This document shows, in pieces, positions 35,449-44,847 of a stretch of 44,878 bases of DNA. The DNA is from Pseudomonadota bacterium. GTDB lineage: Bacteria; Pseudomonadota; Alphaproteobacteria; Rhodobacterales; Rhodobacteraceae. Each line of letters starts with the position of its first letter. Positions within the stretch are counted from its first letter, which is position 1. The notes beneath the pieces were generated by a model that made no database searches, was not told the origin of the DNA, and worked only from the letters and a program-made list of their open reading frames with translations. Location of the stretch: assembly GCA_963205075.1 (NCBI GenBank), contig CAUJIU010000061.1, positions 1 to 44,878 of the forward strand. The letters run 5' to 3'. Made by a program: the position numbers and the translations under genes.

Positions 35449-36082
35449 GGTAGCTGTCCCAGAGATCGAGCGTCACACTGTCGCGCGGATCGGCGGCCTC
35501 GCCCCAGAGGTCGCGGGCGGCGAAGGCCACGGTATAGAGATGCTGGCCGACATGGATACCTTGCGCGCTGAGGTCGGGAAACACGTGGGCGCCGTGATGG
35601 GCGATCACCTCGCCCCGGCATCCGCGCGCATAGCGCGGCAGCCGGGTATGACGCGCGGCGATGTGGCTCTTGGTGCGCACCGGCGCGCCTGCGGCAAACC
35701 GGGCCGGGTCGGGGCTGTCGAGGTCGAAGAAGCGTTCATTGTCGCGCAGGCGCTGCAACGCGCCGTCAACGCCGCTCGGGTCCGGCGGCGCCTGGGTGCG
35801 CGGCGTGGTGCCGCGCGCCACGTCCTCGAGCGTGAACAGCCCCGAAGTCACGAAGCCGGTCAGGTAATTGAGGCACCATTTCTCGAAATAGGAGACCGAG
35901 AGATAGGTGGCAGGCTGCATCCGCTCGACCATGTGCCGCCACCAGTCCAGCGTCCAGTCCGGCGCGCCGGTATTCTTGGCGATGGCCCACATCCGCCGCT
36001 CCCAGTCGTGGCGGAAGGGCGGGGCGTCGGTGTCGATGGCGCCAAAGCCCTCCATGCCGCCAAGATCGTGAATGCCGTCCAT
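35435..36082 (-). CDS. nthB: Nitrile hydratase subunit beta
   Basis: A 215-residue beta subunit beginning MDGIHDLGGMEGFG, the hallmark of NHase beta. The central W-R-H-M-V-E-R-M and YFEKWCLNYLTG segments and a C-terminal SH3-like barrel (ARHTRLPRYARGCRGEV to L-D-L-W-D-S-Y-L) complete it. It pairs with alpha to hydrate nitriles to amides. Its ATG shares one base with the alpha stop (TGATG), implying coupled translation. Confidence 0.93.
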   Translation of the reverse strand: MDGIHDLGGMEGFGAIDTDAPPFRHDWERRMWAIAKNTGAPDWTLDWWRHMVERMQPATYLSVSYFEKWCLNYLTGFVTSGLFTLEDVARGTTPRTQAPPDPSGVDGALQRLRDNERFFDLDSPDPARFAAGAPVRTKSHIAARHTRLPRYARGCRGEVIAHHGAHVFPDLSAQGIHVGQHLYTVAFAARDLWGEAADPRDSVTLDLWDSYLDPA

Positions 36083-36720
36083 CAGGCGGGCGCCTTGAGG
36101 TCACGGTCGGTGCCGATCATCGAGTTGCGGGTAACCAGCGCGGTCAGCCCGGCCAGGTCCATGCCCTCGGTTCCGGCGGGGCGTTGCGGCACCACCAGAT
36201 AGCGCAGCTCGGCGGTCGAGTCCCAGACGCGGACGGCGACGCCTTCGGGCAGCTCAACCCCGAATTCGGCCAGCACCTTGCGCGGCTCGCGCACCGCACG
36301 CGCGCGGTAGGCGGCGGATTTGTACCAGGCCGGCGACATGCCCAGCAGCGCGAAGGGATAGCAGGAGCACAAGGTGCAGACGACCAGATTGTGCTGGGTA
36401 TCGGTGTTTTCTACCGCCTTGAGGTGGCCGGTGGCATGACCGTGATAGCCCAGGTCACGCACCGCCCCGGCGGCGTCAGCCAGCAGGCGGGCGCGAAACT
36501 CCGGGTCGAGCCATGAGCGCGCCACCACCTCGGCGCCGCGATGCGGGCCGACCTGCCCAGCATAAAGCTCGATCCAGGAGTCGAGATCCTGCGTCGTCAC
36601 CAGCCCCTTGTCGACGACCAGGCTTTCCAGCGTGCGCACGCGCAGGGCCGGGTCGGAGGGCAGATGCGAATGCAGGTGCCGGTGGACATGGGCCGCCTCG
36701 TCGCTGTCGAATGTCGTCAT
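36082..36720 (-). CDS. nthA: Nitrile hydratase subunit alpha, cobalt type
   Basis: A 212-residue catalytic subunit. The metal-binding claw is V-Cys115-T-L-Cys118-S-Cys120; threonine at 116 is the cobalt-type residue, whereas iron enzymes have serine there. Cysteines 118 and 120 would be the oxidised ligands. SPAWYKSAAYRARAVREPR and VRVWDSTAELRYLVVP follow as in the family. The start at 36720 gives the normal N terminus. No amidase, nitrile-forming aldoxime dehydratase or cobalt transporter gene is adjacent in this window. Confidence 0.94.
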   Translation of the reverse strand: MTTFDSDEAAHVHRHLHSHLPSDPALRVRTLESLVVDKGLVTTQDLDSWIELYAGQVGPHRGAEVVARSWLDPEFRARLLADAAGAVRDLGYHGHATGHLKAVENTDTQHNLVVCTLCSCYPFALLGMSPAWYKSAAYRARAVREPRKVLAEFGVELPEGVAVRVWDSTAELRYLVVPQRPAGTEGMDLAGLTALVTRNSMIGTDRDLKAPA

Positions 36721-36780
36721 GATGCCTCCGGCTGGCAGAGTGGCCGCGCGCCGCCAGCGCGTCAACCGGGTGCCGGGGGT

Positions 36781-36810
36781 TTGACATCGCCCGCGCGGCA
36801 TGGCTCTACT
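36781..36810 (+). promoter_or_regulatory. Promoter of aldo/keto reductase operon
   Basis: A perfect TTGACA at 36781-36786, an 18-base spacer and TCTACT at 36805-36810 (four of six). The start would be near 36817, about 19 bases before the ATG at 36836, with AGGAG between. Confidence 0.5.
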
Positions 36811-36835
36811 GCCGTAATCGTTTTAGGAGTTTCCG

Positions 36836-37870
36836 ATGGCTTACGTCCCCAACCCCGACCGTTACAACCGGATGGTCTATCGCCGCTGCGGCAATTCCGG
36901 GCTGAAGCTGCCCGCCGTCAGCCTTGGCCTGTGGCACAATTTCGGCGGCGACACGCCCCATGACACCAAGCGCGCCATCTGCCGCACCGCCTTCGATCAC
37001 GGGATCACCCATTTCGATCTGGCAAACAATTATGGCCCGCCGCCCGGCTCTGCCGAACATGCCTTCGGCTCGATCCTCGCAGAGGATTTCCAGGGGCTGC
37101 GTGACGAGCTGATCATCTCGTCCAAGGCCGGATACGAGATGTGGGACGGGCCCTATGGCGAATGGGGCAGCCGCAAGTATCTGGTGGCGTCCTGCGACCA
37201 GTCGCTCAAGCGGATGGGGCTCGACTATGTCGATATCTTCTATTCGCACCGCTTTGATCCCGATACGCCGCTGGAAGAAACCATGGGCGCGCTGGATTAC
37301 ATCGTCCGTTCGGGCCGGGCGCTTTATGCCGGGATCTCGTCCTACAATTCGGAAAGCACCCGCAAGGCGGTGGCGATCCTCAAGGAGCTGGGCACGCCCT
37401 GCCTGATCCACCAGCCCTCCTACAACATGCTCAACCGCTGGGTCGAGCGCGACGGGCTGAAAGAGACGCTGGCCGAGCTTGGCGTGGGCTCGATCGCCTT
37501 CACGCCGCTGGCGCAAGGCATGCTGACCAGGAAGTATCTGGGCGGCATCCCCAAGGACAGCCGCGCCGCGCAGGACAAGAGCCTCAACCCCTCGATGCTG
37601 TCCGAGCGCGCCATCGGCAACATCCGCAAGCTCAACGAGATCGCGGAAGGCCGGGGCCAGACCCTGGCGCAGATGGCGATTGCCTGGGTCCTGCGCGACG
37701 GCGGCATCACCACGGCCTTGATCGGCGCCTCGCGCCCCAGTCAGGTCGAGGATTGCGCGGGCGCCATCGGCAACCTCGATTTCACCGCCGAGGAACTGGC
37801 CCTGATCGACACCTATGCCGACGAGGAAAAGATCAACCTCTGGGCCGGATCGTCGGACTCTGCGGGATGA
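36836..37870 (+). CDS. Aldo/keto reductase, L-glyceraldehyde 3-phosphate reductase type
   Basis: A 344-residue NADPH-dependent reductase with the AKR tetrad Asp61, Tyr66, Lys97 and His138. The opening YNRMVYRRCGNSGLKLPAVSLGLWHNFG and the NNYGPPPGSAE motif are those of the YghZ/GpR branch (AKR14), which reduces L-glyceraldehyde 3-phosphate and detoxifies related aldehydes. AGGAG precedes the ATG. It is first of a four-gene plus-strand run with an acetyltransferase, a GH43 enzyme and a beta-propeller protein. Its stop overlaps the next ATG by four bases. Confidence 0.9.
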   Translation: MAYVPNPDRYNRMVYRRCGNSGLKLPAVSLGLWHNFGGDTPHDTKRAICRTAFDHGITHFDLANNYGPPPGSAEHAFGSILAEDFQGLRDELIISSKAGYEMWDGPYGEWGSRKYLVASCDQSLKRMGLDYVDIFYSHRFDPDTPLEETMGALDYIVRSGRALYAGISSYNSESTRKAVAILKELGTPCLIHQPSYNMLNRWVERDGLKETLAELGVGSIAFTPLAQGMLTRKYLGGIPKDSRAAQDKSLNPSMLSERAIGNIRKLNEIAEGRGQTLAQMAIAWVLRDGGITTALIGASRPSQVEDCAGAIGNLDFTAEELALIDTYADEEKINLWAGSSDSAG

Positions 37871-38439
37871 CAGCACTGGCCGTCCGTCCGCTGGATATGC
37901 AGACCTGGCCAGACTACGCCGCGCTGATCGAGGCGCATAACGGGGTCTTTGGCGGCTGCTGGTGTCTGGTCTTTCACCCCGACACCAAGGGCGGCAGTTT
38001 TGCCGAGCGGCGGGCAAAGAAGGAGGCGCTTGTGCGCTCGGGCAATGCGCATGCCGCGCTGGTCTACGAGGGTGACAGCTGCATCGGCTGGGCGCAGTTC
38101 GGCACGCCCGCCGAGCTTCCCAACATCCGCTGCCGCAAGGCCTACGATGCCGGAAACGATCCGGAGCCCGACTGGCGCGTCACCTGTTTTTTCGTGGACC
38201 GTGCCCGGCGCAAGGCGGGCGTTGCCGCTGTGGCGCTGGCCGGTGCGGTTGCGCAGATCGCCCGGCTCGGGGGTGGCGTCGTTGAAGGCTATCCCGAGGC
38301 GCTTGAGGGGCAAAAGACCGCCGCCGGCTTTCTCTGGGGCGGCACGCTGGGCCTGTTCGAGCGCGCCGGCTTCCAGAAGATCCGCAAGATCGGCATGCAC
38401 CGCTGGGTGGTGCGCCAGACTGTCAGACAAGAGGCTTGA
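37867..38439 (+). CDS. GNAT family N-acetyltransferase
   Basis: A 190-residue protein with a GNAT-like pattern: an N-terminal GVFGGCWCLVFHP, a central strand pair HAALVYEGDSCIGWAQFG, the CoA-binding region around VDRARRKAGVAAVALAGAVAQIA, and a C-terminal F-E-R-A-G-F-Q-K-I. The acceptor is unknown. It overlaps the aldo/keto reductase gene (ATGA) and abuts the GH43 start directly, so it is firmly inside the operon. Confidence 0.75.
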   Translation: MTALAVRPLDMQTWPDYAALIEAHNGVFGGCWCLVFHPDTKGGSFAERRAKKEALVRSGNAHAALVYEGDSCIGWAQFGTPAELPNIRCRKAYDAGNDPEPDWRVTCFFVDRARRKAGVAAVALAGAVAQIARLGGGVVEGYPEALEGQKTAAGFLWGGTLGLFERAGFQKIRKIGMHRWVVRQTVRQEA

Positions 38440-40041
38440 ATGATCCGCAATCCGGTCCTGCCGGGGTTCAACCCCGATCCGTCCTTCTGCCGCGTGGGCG
38501 AGGATTACTACCTCGCGACCTCGACCTTCGAATGGTATCCCGGCGTGCAGATCTTTCATTCGCGCGATCTGGTCAACTGGGCGCTGGTGGCCCGGCCGCT
38601 GAACCGGACCGCCCTGCTCGACATGCGCGGCAACCCCGATAGCTGCGGCATCTGGGCGCCCTGCCTGAGCCATGACGGCGAACGGTTCTGGCTGGTCTAT
38701 ACCGATGTCAAACGGCTGGACGGCGCCTTCAAGGACGCGCCCAACTACATCACCGCCTGCAAGACCATCGACGGCGACTGGTGCGACCCGTGGTATGTCA
38801 ACTCGTCCGGCTTCGACCCGTCGCTGTTTCATGACGACGACGGGCGCAAGTGGTTCGTCAACATGCAGTGGAACCATCGCGGCCCCGGCACCGGCGGCAA
38901 TCCGGCGCACGGGTCCTTCGATGGCATCCTGCTGCAGGAATGGTCGCCCGAGCACGGCCTGACCGGGCCGGTGACCAACATCTACGCCGGCACCCCGCGC
39001 GGGTTGAGCGAGGCTCCGCACCTGTTCAGTCGCGAGGGCTACTATTACCTGACCGTGGCCGAAGGCGGCACCGGCTACGGTCATGCCGTGACCATGGCGC
39101 GCGCGCGCAGGATCGAGGGGCCCTATGAGACCCACCCGCAGCTGCACCTTCTATGCGCCGAGGGCTCGACCGGGCCGATCCAGCGCACCGGGCACGGGCA
39201 ATATGTCGAGACCCATTGGGGCGATCACTACCACTCCTTCCTGATGGGCCGGCCGATGGCTGGGCCGGACGGCACCGGGCGCTTTTGCCCGATGGGCCGC
39301 GAAACCGGGCTGGAAAAGGTGGTCTGGCGCGACGGCTGGCTGTGGCTGGAAGCCGGCGGCATGGTGGCGCGCGAAACGGTGCCTTCGCCCACCGGGGCCG
39401 AGGCGCCCGAGCGCGGCGCGGTGCGGCGCAAGCTGTCCGGTGCGCTGCCTCCCGAGTTCCAGTGGCTGCGCACGCCTGAAACCGCCCGCATCTTCCGCAC
39501 CGGCGATGCCGGGCTGACCCTGATCGGGCGCGAGAGCATCGGCAGCTGGTTTGAACAGGCGCTGGTGGCGCGGCGGCAGGAGGATTTCGTCTATGCCGCC
39601 GAGACCCGGCTTGAGTTCGAGCCTGAAACCTATCAGCAGGCCGCCGGCCTTGCGACCTACTACAACCGCTCCAAGTTCCACGCCGCGCTGGTTACGCACG
39701 AGCCGGGCATCGGGCGCGCGCTGGTGCTGATGTCCTGCCCCGGCGACTGGCCCGAGGGGCGGCTGAGCTGGCCCGCCGAACCGCTGCCGCTGGCGGACGG
39801 TCCGGTCGAGCTGCGGGTCGAGGTCGACCACGCGCGCCAGCAGTTCTGGATGCGTCAGGGGGGCGACTGGCAGCGGTTCGGCCCCGTGCTCGATGCCAGC
39901 GTCATCTCGGACGAGGGCGGGCGGGGCGAGCATGCCTCCTTCACCGGGGCTTTTGTCGGCATGGTGGCGATGGACATCACCGGGCAGGGGCGCGAGGCGC
40001 TGTTTGAGCATTTCGACTACCTTCCCGGCGGGGCGGGCTGA
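38440..40041 (+). CDS. Glycoside hydrolase family 43 (beta-xylosidase type)
   Basis: A 533-residue enzyme, predicted to release xylose or arabinose from xylo-oligosaccharides. The NPVLPGFNPDPS opening with catalytic base Asp13, the pKa-modulating Asp126 (SGFDPSLF) and the acid Glu191 (LSEAPHL) are the GH43 triad. Residues from about 330 onward form the beta-sandwich domain typical of the XynB-type subfamily. There is no signal peptide, so it acts on imported oligosaccharides in the cytoplasm. The ATG follows the acetyltransferase stop without a gap. No sugar transporter is seen nearby. Confidence 0.93.
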   Translation: MIRNPVLPGFNPDPSFCRVGEDYYLATSTFEWYPGVQIFHSRDLVNWALVARPLNRTALLDMRGNPDSCGIWAPCLSHDGERFWLVYTDVKRLDGAFKDAPNYITACKTIDGDWCDPWYVNSSGFDPSLFHDDDGRKWFVNMQWNHRGPGTGGNPAHGSFDGILLQEWSPEHGLTGPVTNIYAGTPRGLSEAPHLFSREGYYYLTVAEGGTGYGHAVTMARARRIEGPYETHPQLHLLCAEGSTGPIQRTGHGQYVETHWGDHYHSFLMGRPMAGPDGTGRFCPMGRETGLEKVVWRDGWLWLEAGGMVARETVPSPTGAEAPERGAVRRKLSGALPPEFQWLRTPETARIFRTGDAGLTLIGRESIGSWFEQALVARRQEDFVYAAETRLEFEPETYQQAAGLATYYNRSKFHAALVTHEPGIGRALVLMSCPGDWPEGRLSWPAEPLPLADGPVELRVEVDHARQQFWMRQGGDWQRFGPVLDASVISDEGGRGEHASFTGAFVGMVAMDITGQGREALFEHFDYLPGGAG

Positions 40042-40047
40042 CCGGCG

Positions 40048-40881
40048 ATGATCAGCGAGCTTTGCATCAGTGACCTGGCCGGGAACGTCGAGGTGGTGCT
40101 TGCCCATCAGGGCCATATCGAGGCCCCCAACTGGCACCCCGACGGGCAAAGCCTGATCGTCAATGGCGGCGGCCGGATCTGGCGGGTGCCGCTGGCCGCC
40201 CCGGCGCTCGACCCGATCCCGACCGGCTTTGCGGTCCGCAACAACAACGATCATGGCCCCTCGCCGGATGGCAAGTGGCTCGCCATTTCCGACAGCACCC
40301 TGACCGGGGCCTCCTGCATCTACGTGGTGCCCATCGGCGGCGGCGAGCCGCGCCGGGTGACGCGCGACTGCCCGAGCTGGTTTCACGGCTGGTCGCCCGT
40401 TGGCACGCGGGTGGTCTATCCCGGCGCCCGCGACGGCGGGCCGATCCTGATCCATGCCTGCGCGCTCGACGGCAGCGACGAGCGGTGCCTGAGCCCCGGC
40501 TTTGACCATGCGGACGGCGGCGAGTTTACTCCCGATGGCGCATGGATCTGGTTCAACGGCGAGCGCGGAGGCGCGGTCGACATCTGGCGGGTGCGGCCCA
40601 ATGCGGCGGACCTTCAGCGCATGACCGATGATGCGTCGGTCAACTGGTTTCCGCACCCGTCGCCGGACGGGCGCCACATCCTCTACCTCGCCTATCCGCC
40701 CGGCACCAAGGGCCATCCCGGCGGGCTCGACGTGACCTTGCGGCTGATGCCGCAGGCGGGCGGGGCGGCGCGCGATCTGGTCCGGCTGCGTGGCGGGCAG
40801 GGCAGCATCAACGTGCCCTGCTGGGCGCCGGATGGAAAACGCTTTGCCTTCATGCGGTTCCACGACCACTTGCGCGACTGA
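40048..40881 (+). CDS. TolB-like beta-propeller protein
   Basis: A 277-residue protein made of WD40-like/PD40 repeats with recurrent H-P-D-G, S-P-D-G-K-W, T-P-D-G-A-W-I-W-F and S-P-D-G-R-H-I-L-Y motifs, the TolB propeller signature. It has no signal peptide and no N-terminal TolB domain, so it is not the Tol-Pal component. Its position six bases after the GH43 gene suggests a role in carbohydrate handling, perhaps as an oligosaccharide-binding or lyase-like propeller. This is inference. Confidence 0.78.
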   Translation: MISELCISDLAGNVEVVLAHQGHIEAPNWHPDGQSLIVNGGGRIWRVPLAAPALDPIPTGFAVRNNNDHGPSPDGKWLAISDSTLTGASCIYVVPIGGGEPRRVTRDCPSWFHGWSPVGTRVVYPGARDGGPILIHACALDGSDERCLSPGFDHADGGEFTPDGAWIWFNGERGGAVDIWRVRPNAADLQRMTDDASVNWFPHPSPDGRHILYLAYPPGTKGHPGGLDVTLRLMPQAGGAARDLVRLRGGQGSINVPCWAPDGKRFAFMRFHDHLRD

Positions 40882-40935
40882 GGGCTTGCAAAACCCTGCC
40901 AGCGCGGATTTCCTGCACCCTCAGGGAGGCGCAAG

Positions 40936-41532
40936 GTGCAAGGCTATCCGATTGCCCGAGCGGGCCAGACCATCGGGCTGTTGGGCGGATCCTTCGATCC
41001 GCCGCATTCGGGCCATGTCCATATCACCCAGACGGCGCTCAAGCGGTTCGCGCTGGACCGGGTCTGGTGGCTGGTCTCGCCCGCCAACCCGCTCAAGCAA
41101 CGCCAGCCCGCACCTCTGGCCGAGCGGATGCAGGCCGCCCGCGCCCTGATGCGCCATCCGCGCGTCAGCGTCACCGATATCGAGGCGCGGCTGGGCACGC
41201 GCTACACCGCCGAAACCGTCGCCGCATTGCGGGCGCGCTATCCGGGCGTGCGCTTTGTCTGGCTGATGGGGGCTGACAACCTGGCGCAGTTCCATCGCTG
41301 GCAGGACTGGCGGCAGATCATGGAGTCCGTGCCGGTCGGGGTGCTGGCGCGTCAGGATGACCGGATTTCGGCCCGGATGTCGCGCGCGGCGCGGATCTAT
41401 CGGGCCAGTCGCCTCAACGGGCGTGCCTCGGAGCTGATCGCGCGGATGGAGCCGCCCGCCTGGTGCTACATCAACCTGCCGCTGTCGGACGAATCGTCGA
41501 CCGCGATCCGCGCGAGGGGCGAATGGCTTTGA
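40936..41532 (+). CDS. nadD: Nicotinate-nucleotide adenylyltransferase
   Basis: A 198-residue enzyme that adenylates nicotinate mononucleotide to form deamido-NAD. The nucleotidyltransferase motif [11 protein letters not shown] is at 17-27, and the C-terminal ESSTAIR corresponds to the ISSTxIR motif. It starts with GTG at 40936, with GGGAGGC eight bases upstream. Its end overlaps the start of the carboxypeptidase gene by ten bases. Together with nadE in this window it supplies the last two steps of NAD synthesis. Confidence 0.94.
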   Translation: MQGYPIARAGQTIGLLGGSFDPPHSGHVHITQTALKRFALDRVWWLVSPANPLKQRQPAPLAERMQAARALMRHPRVSVTDIEARLGTRYTAETVAALRARYPGVRFVWLMGADNLAQFHRWQDWRQIMESVPVGVLARQDDRISARMSRAARIYRASRLNGRASELIARMEPPAWCYINLPLSDESSTAIRARGEWL

Positions 41533-43010
41533 CGCGCAGCTGGTCTCGCCGGGGCTTTCTGGGCGGCGCGCTGGCCAGCGCCGGCAGCCTGGCGCTGGCG
41601 GACGCACCGCTCACTTCGCCGCGCCCGCATGCCCGCAACCTGCCGGGGCCGCATCCGCTCGACTCGGCGATGCTGGAGACGCTGGCGGCCGGCGCGCAAC
41701 TGGATGGCGAAGTCAGCATTTGCGTCCACGACATGACCTCGGGCGAGGTCATGGCCGCGCTCGACCCCCGCCGCGCGCTTCCGCCCGCCTCGGTCGCCAA
41801 GGCCATGACCACGCTCTATGCCGTCGAGGCGCTGGGCATCGACCATCGCTTTGCGACTTCGGTCATCGCCACCGGGCCGGTCGTCGAGGGCGAGTTGCAG
41901 GGTGATCTGGTGCTGGCCGGCGGCGGCGATCCGGGGCTGGATACCGACGATCTGGCCGATCTTGCGGCGCAGGTATCGGCGGCCGGTATCCGCTCGGTCG
42001 CGGGGCGGTTTCTTCTCTGGTCCGGCGCCTTGCCCGAGATCCGCCAGATCGACGCCGGGCAGCTGCCACAGCTGTCCTACAACCCGGCGATCTGCGGTCT
42101 CAACCTCAACTTCAACCGGGTCTATTTCGAGTGGAAGCGCGGCGGGGCGGATTATCAGGTGTCGCTGGATGCCCGTTCCGACCGCTACCAGCCGCAGGTC
42201 GCCTCGTCGCGGATGCGGGTCATCGACCGCGACCTGCCGGTCTACACCTATGCCGACGGCGAGGGCATCGACGACTGGACCGTGGCCCGCAGCGCCCTGG
42301 GCGACGGCGGGTCGCGCTGGCTGCCGGTGCGCTATCCGGCCCGATATGCCGGCGATGTGTTCCGCACCCTGATCCGGTCGCGGGGTATCACGCTGCCACC
42401 GGGAGAACCGCTGGCCGGGCGCCCGCAAGGACGCGAGGTCGCCCGGATCGAAAGCACGGACCTGCGGCACATGCTGCTGGAAATGCTCAAATACTCGACC
42501 AACATCACCGCCGAGGCGATCGGCCTGAGCGCCACCATCGCGCGCGGCCAGTCGGCGCGCAGCCTGCCGGCCTCGGCGGGCGCCATGTCCGGATGGCTGC
42601 AATCGCGCATCGGCGGGACAGCGCAATTCGTCAACCATTCCGGCCTGTCCGACCGGTCGCGGATATCGGCCGAGGACCTGGTGCTGGGCCTGACCATGCC
42701 CGGCGCGGCCGAAACGCTGATGCCGCTGCTCAAGCCGGTCGAACTGTCGGACAGCGAGGGCAATCCGGTCCGCAGCGGCCTGGCGCAGACCGTGGCCAAG
42801 ACCGGCACGATGAACTTCGTCTCGGCGCTGGCGGGCTATCACCGCACGGCGCGCGGCTCCGATCTGGCCTTCGCCATCCTGACCACCAGCCCGCATCAGC
42901 GCGCGGCGGCCGCCGCTTCGCAAGAGGAGGTTCCGCCCGGCGCCCGTAGTTGGAGCCGGCGGGCGCGCCGGCTGCAGCAGGATATCCTGATCCGCCTTTC
43001 GGCGACCTGA
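41523..43010 (+). CDS. dacB: D-alanyl-D-alanine carboxypeptidase/endopeptidase (PBP4 family), Tat-exported
   Basis: A 495-residue class C penicillin-binding protein that trims or cleaves peptidoglycan peptides in the periplasm. The active-site motifs are Ser90-V-A-Lys93, S-T-N (KYSTNITAE) and K-T-G (VAKTGTMN). The N terminus [21 protein letters not shown] is a twin-arginine signal (S-R-R-G-F-L), so export is predicted through Tat rather than Sec, which is unusual for a PBP. ATG 41523 is used because it gives this signal and lies inside the last codons of nadD. The upstream extension is read-through of nadD. Confidence 0.9.
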   Translation: MALTRSWSRRGFLGGALASAGSLALADAPLTSPRPHARNLPGPHPLDSAMLETLAAGAQLDGEVSICVHDMTSGEVMAALDPRRALPPASVAKAMTTLYAVEALGIDHRFATSVIATGPVVEGELQGDLVLAGGGDPGLDTDDLADLAAQVSAAGIRSVAGRFLLWSGALPEIRQIDAGQLPQLSYNPAICGLNLNFNRVYFEWKRGGADYQVSLDARSDRYQPQVASSRMRVIDRDLPVYTYADGEGIDDWTVARSALGDGGSRWLPVRYPARYAGDVFRTLIRSRGITLPPGEPLAGRPQGREVARIESTDLRHMLLEMLKYSTNITAEAIGLSATIARGQSARSLPASAGAMSGWLQSRIGGTAQFVNHSGLSDRSRISAEDLVLGLTMPGAAETLMPLLKPVELSDSEGNPVRSGLAQTVAKTGTMNFVSALAGYHRTARGSDLAFAILTTSPHQRAAAAASQEEVPPGARSWSRRARRLQQDILIRLSAT

Positions 43011-43031
43011 CCGCCGCGCGGCCGGGCCGGC

Positions 43032-43463
43032 CTAGAGCGTCATGTGCCGGGCGCGGGCGCCGCGCTCGATGGCGGCGGCGTGCAGCCGGTCGATGTTGAG
43101 CTCTTCGCGCACTTCCTCGAGCATCCGCGCCTCGGGGCCGTAGACCAGCCCGTCCGCCGCCGCGACATCGCAGGAAAAGGCGTAGGCCGTCTCGTATAGC
43201 CGCTCGGGCAGGGCCTCGCGGATCAGGCCAAACAGCGCCTCAAGCCCGTCTTCCTGCTCCAGCAGGTCGAAGACCATCTGCGACATCTGCGGCAAATGCT
43301 CCAGATCGTAATCGGCGAAGATCGGCAGGTTGTTGACCAGGTTCTGGATCTTGACCAGCTCGGCGGTGCGAATGTCTTCGTCGGAAGCCGAGACCGCGAT
43401 CATCAGCGCGACAAGCGCATCCTGTGCCGTCAGCGGCGCTATGGTGGCGAGATCGGTTTTCAT
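43032..43463 (-). CDS. TerB-family protein
   Basis: A 143-residue all-helical protein. The DALVALMIAVSASDEDIRTAEL and SCDVAAADGLVYGPEARML segments, each with an acidic D-x-x-x-x-x-E pattern, match the tellurite-resistance TerB fold, which binds metal through acidic residues. Free-standing TerB proteins are common in alphaproteobacteria and need not confer tellurite resistance; no other ter gene is present. ATG 43463 has GAGGATGA upstream and is preferred over 43490. It is divergent from lysK. Confidence 0.78.
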   Translation of the reverse strand: MKTDLATIAPLTAQDALVALMIAVSASDEDIRTAELVKIQNLVNNLPIFADYDLEHLPQMSQMVFDLLEQEDGLEALFGLIREALPERLYETAYAFSCDVAAADGLVYGPEARMLEEVREELNIDRLHAAAIERGARARHMTL

Positions 43464-43575
43464 GGCTTCATCCTCGTTGCCCACTTCCATTTATTGACGC
43501 CCCGTCCCCCCCGCAATAGGGAGAGCGTCGGATTGCCGCCATCCCGGCCGGCGATCCCGTGACGAGGTATGAGAC

Positions 43576-44847
43576 ATGTCCGAACTGCGCGATCTGGCGA
43601 TGACGAGCAAGGCCTGGCCCTTCGAAGAGGCGCGCGCCCTGCTCAAACGCTATGAAAAGGCGCCGCCCGCCAAGGGCCATGTCCTGTTCGAGACCGGCTA
43701 CGGGCCGTCGGGCCTGCCGCATATCGGCACCTTTGGCGAGGTGCTGCGCACCACCATGATCCGCCGCGCCTTTGAGGTGATCTCGGACATTCCCACCCGG
43801 CTGATCTGCTTTTCGGACGATCTGGACGGCATGCGCAAGGTGCCCGACAACGTGCCCAACCAGCCGATGCTGCGTGAAAACCTCCAGCGCCCGCTGACCT
43901 CGGTGCCCGATCCGTTCGGCGAGTTCGCCAGCTTTGGCCATCACAACAACGCCATGTTGCGGCGGTTTCTCGATACCTTCGGGTTCGAGTACGAATTCAT
44001 CAGCGCCACCGATTTCTACAACGAGGGCCGCTTTGACGACACGCTGCTGCTGGCGGCCGAGCGCTATGACCAGATCATGGAGATCATGCTGGCGAGCCTG
44101 CGCGAAGAGCGCCAGCAGACCTATTCCTGCTTCCTGCCCATCCACCCCGAAACCGGCCGGGTGCTCTATGTGCCGATGAAGGAGGTCAACGCCAAGGACG
44201 GCACCATCACCTTCGACGATGCCGATGGCCGCGAATGGACGCTGCCCGTCACCGGCGGCAAGGTCAAGTTGCAGTGGAAGCCCGATTTCGGCGCGCGCTG
44301 GGCGGCGCTTGGCGTCGACTTCGAGATGTATGGCAAGGACCACTCGACCAACACCCCGATCTATGACGGTATCTGCAAGGTGCTGGGCGGCCGCGCGCCG
44401 CATCACTTCACCTACGAGCTGTTCCTCGACGAGTTCGGCCAGAAGATCTCGAAGTCCAAGGGCAACGGCCTGACCATCGACGAATGGCTGACCTATGCGG
44501 CCTCCGACAGCCTGTCCTATTTCATGTATCAAAAGCCCAAGACCGCCAAGCGGATGCATTTCGATGTCATCCCCAAGATGGTGGACGAGTATCACCAGCA
44601 GTTGCGGGCCTATCCGGGGCAGGACAGCGCCGCGCAACTGGCCAATCCGGTCTATCACATCCATCAGGGCAAGGTTCCGGCCTCGGACATGGTGGTGCCC
44701 TTCGCCATGCTGCTCAACCTCGCCAGTGTCGCGGGTGCCGAGGACAAGGCGACGCTCTGGGGTTTCCTGAACCGCTACGCGCCCTATGCCGGCCCGCACA
44801 CCCTTCCGCAGCTTGACGCCGCGGCGGGCTTTGCCGTGGCCTTTTAA
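43576..44847 (+). CDS. lysK: Lysine--tRNA ligase, class I, with in-frame TAA
   Basis: Charges tRNA-Lys; the class I form is found in archaea and many alphaproteobacteria. HIGH-type motif is PHIGT at 48-52 and the KMSKS-type motif is KISKSKG at 290-296. After 423 codons the frame meets TAA at 44845-44847, but translation in the same frame continues with N-D-R-V-K-P-T-K-T-F to the window end, which is how intact LysK proteins continue (they run to over 500 residues; a tyrosine codon would be expected at the TAA). The missing part is the C-terminal anticodon-binding helical domain, so the truncated product would probably be inactive. Either a nonsense mutation or a base-call error. Confidence 0.88.
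   Translation: MSELRDLAMTSKAWPFEEARALLKRYEKAPPAKGHVLFETGYGPSGLPHIGTFGEVLRTTMIRRAFEVISDIPTRLICFSDDLDGMRKVPDNVPNQPMLRENLQRPLTSVPDPFGEFASFGHHNNAMLRRFLDTFGFEYEFISATDFYNEGRFDDTLLLAAERYDQIMEIMLASLREERQQTYSCFLPIHPETGRVLYVPMKEVNAKDGTITFDDADGREWTLPVTGGKVKLQWKPDFGARWAALGVDFEMYGKDHSTNTPIYDGICKVLGGRAPHHFTYELFLDEFGQKISKSKGNGLTIDEWLTYAASDSLSYFMYQKPKTAKRMHFDVIPKMVDEYHQQLRAYPGQDSAAQLANPVYHIHQGKVPASDMVVPFAMLLNLASVAGAEDKATLWGFLNRYAPYAGPHTLPQLDAAAGFAVAF

Noticed and set aside
39151..40869. Long minus-strand open frame opposite GH43 and the propeller gene
   Set aside because: Antisense to two strong genes; low-complexity composition and no start signal.
43032..43463. Tellurite resistance locus
   Set aside because: Only a free-standing TerB-fold protein; no terACDEZ genes nearby.
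44845..44847. Recoded stop codon in lysK
   Set aside because: TAA is not a known selenocysteine or pyrrolysine codon and no recoding signal is visible; mutation or error is simpler.
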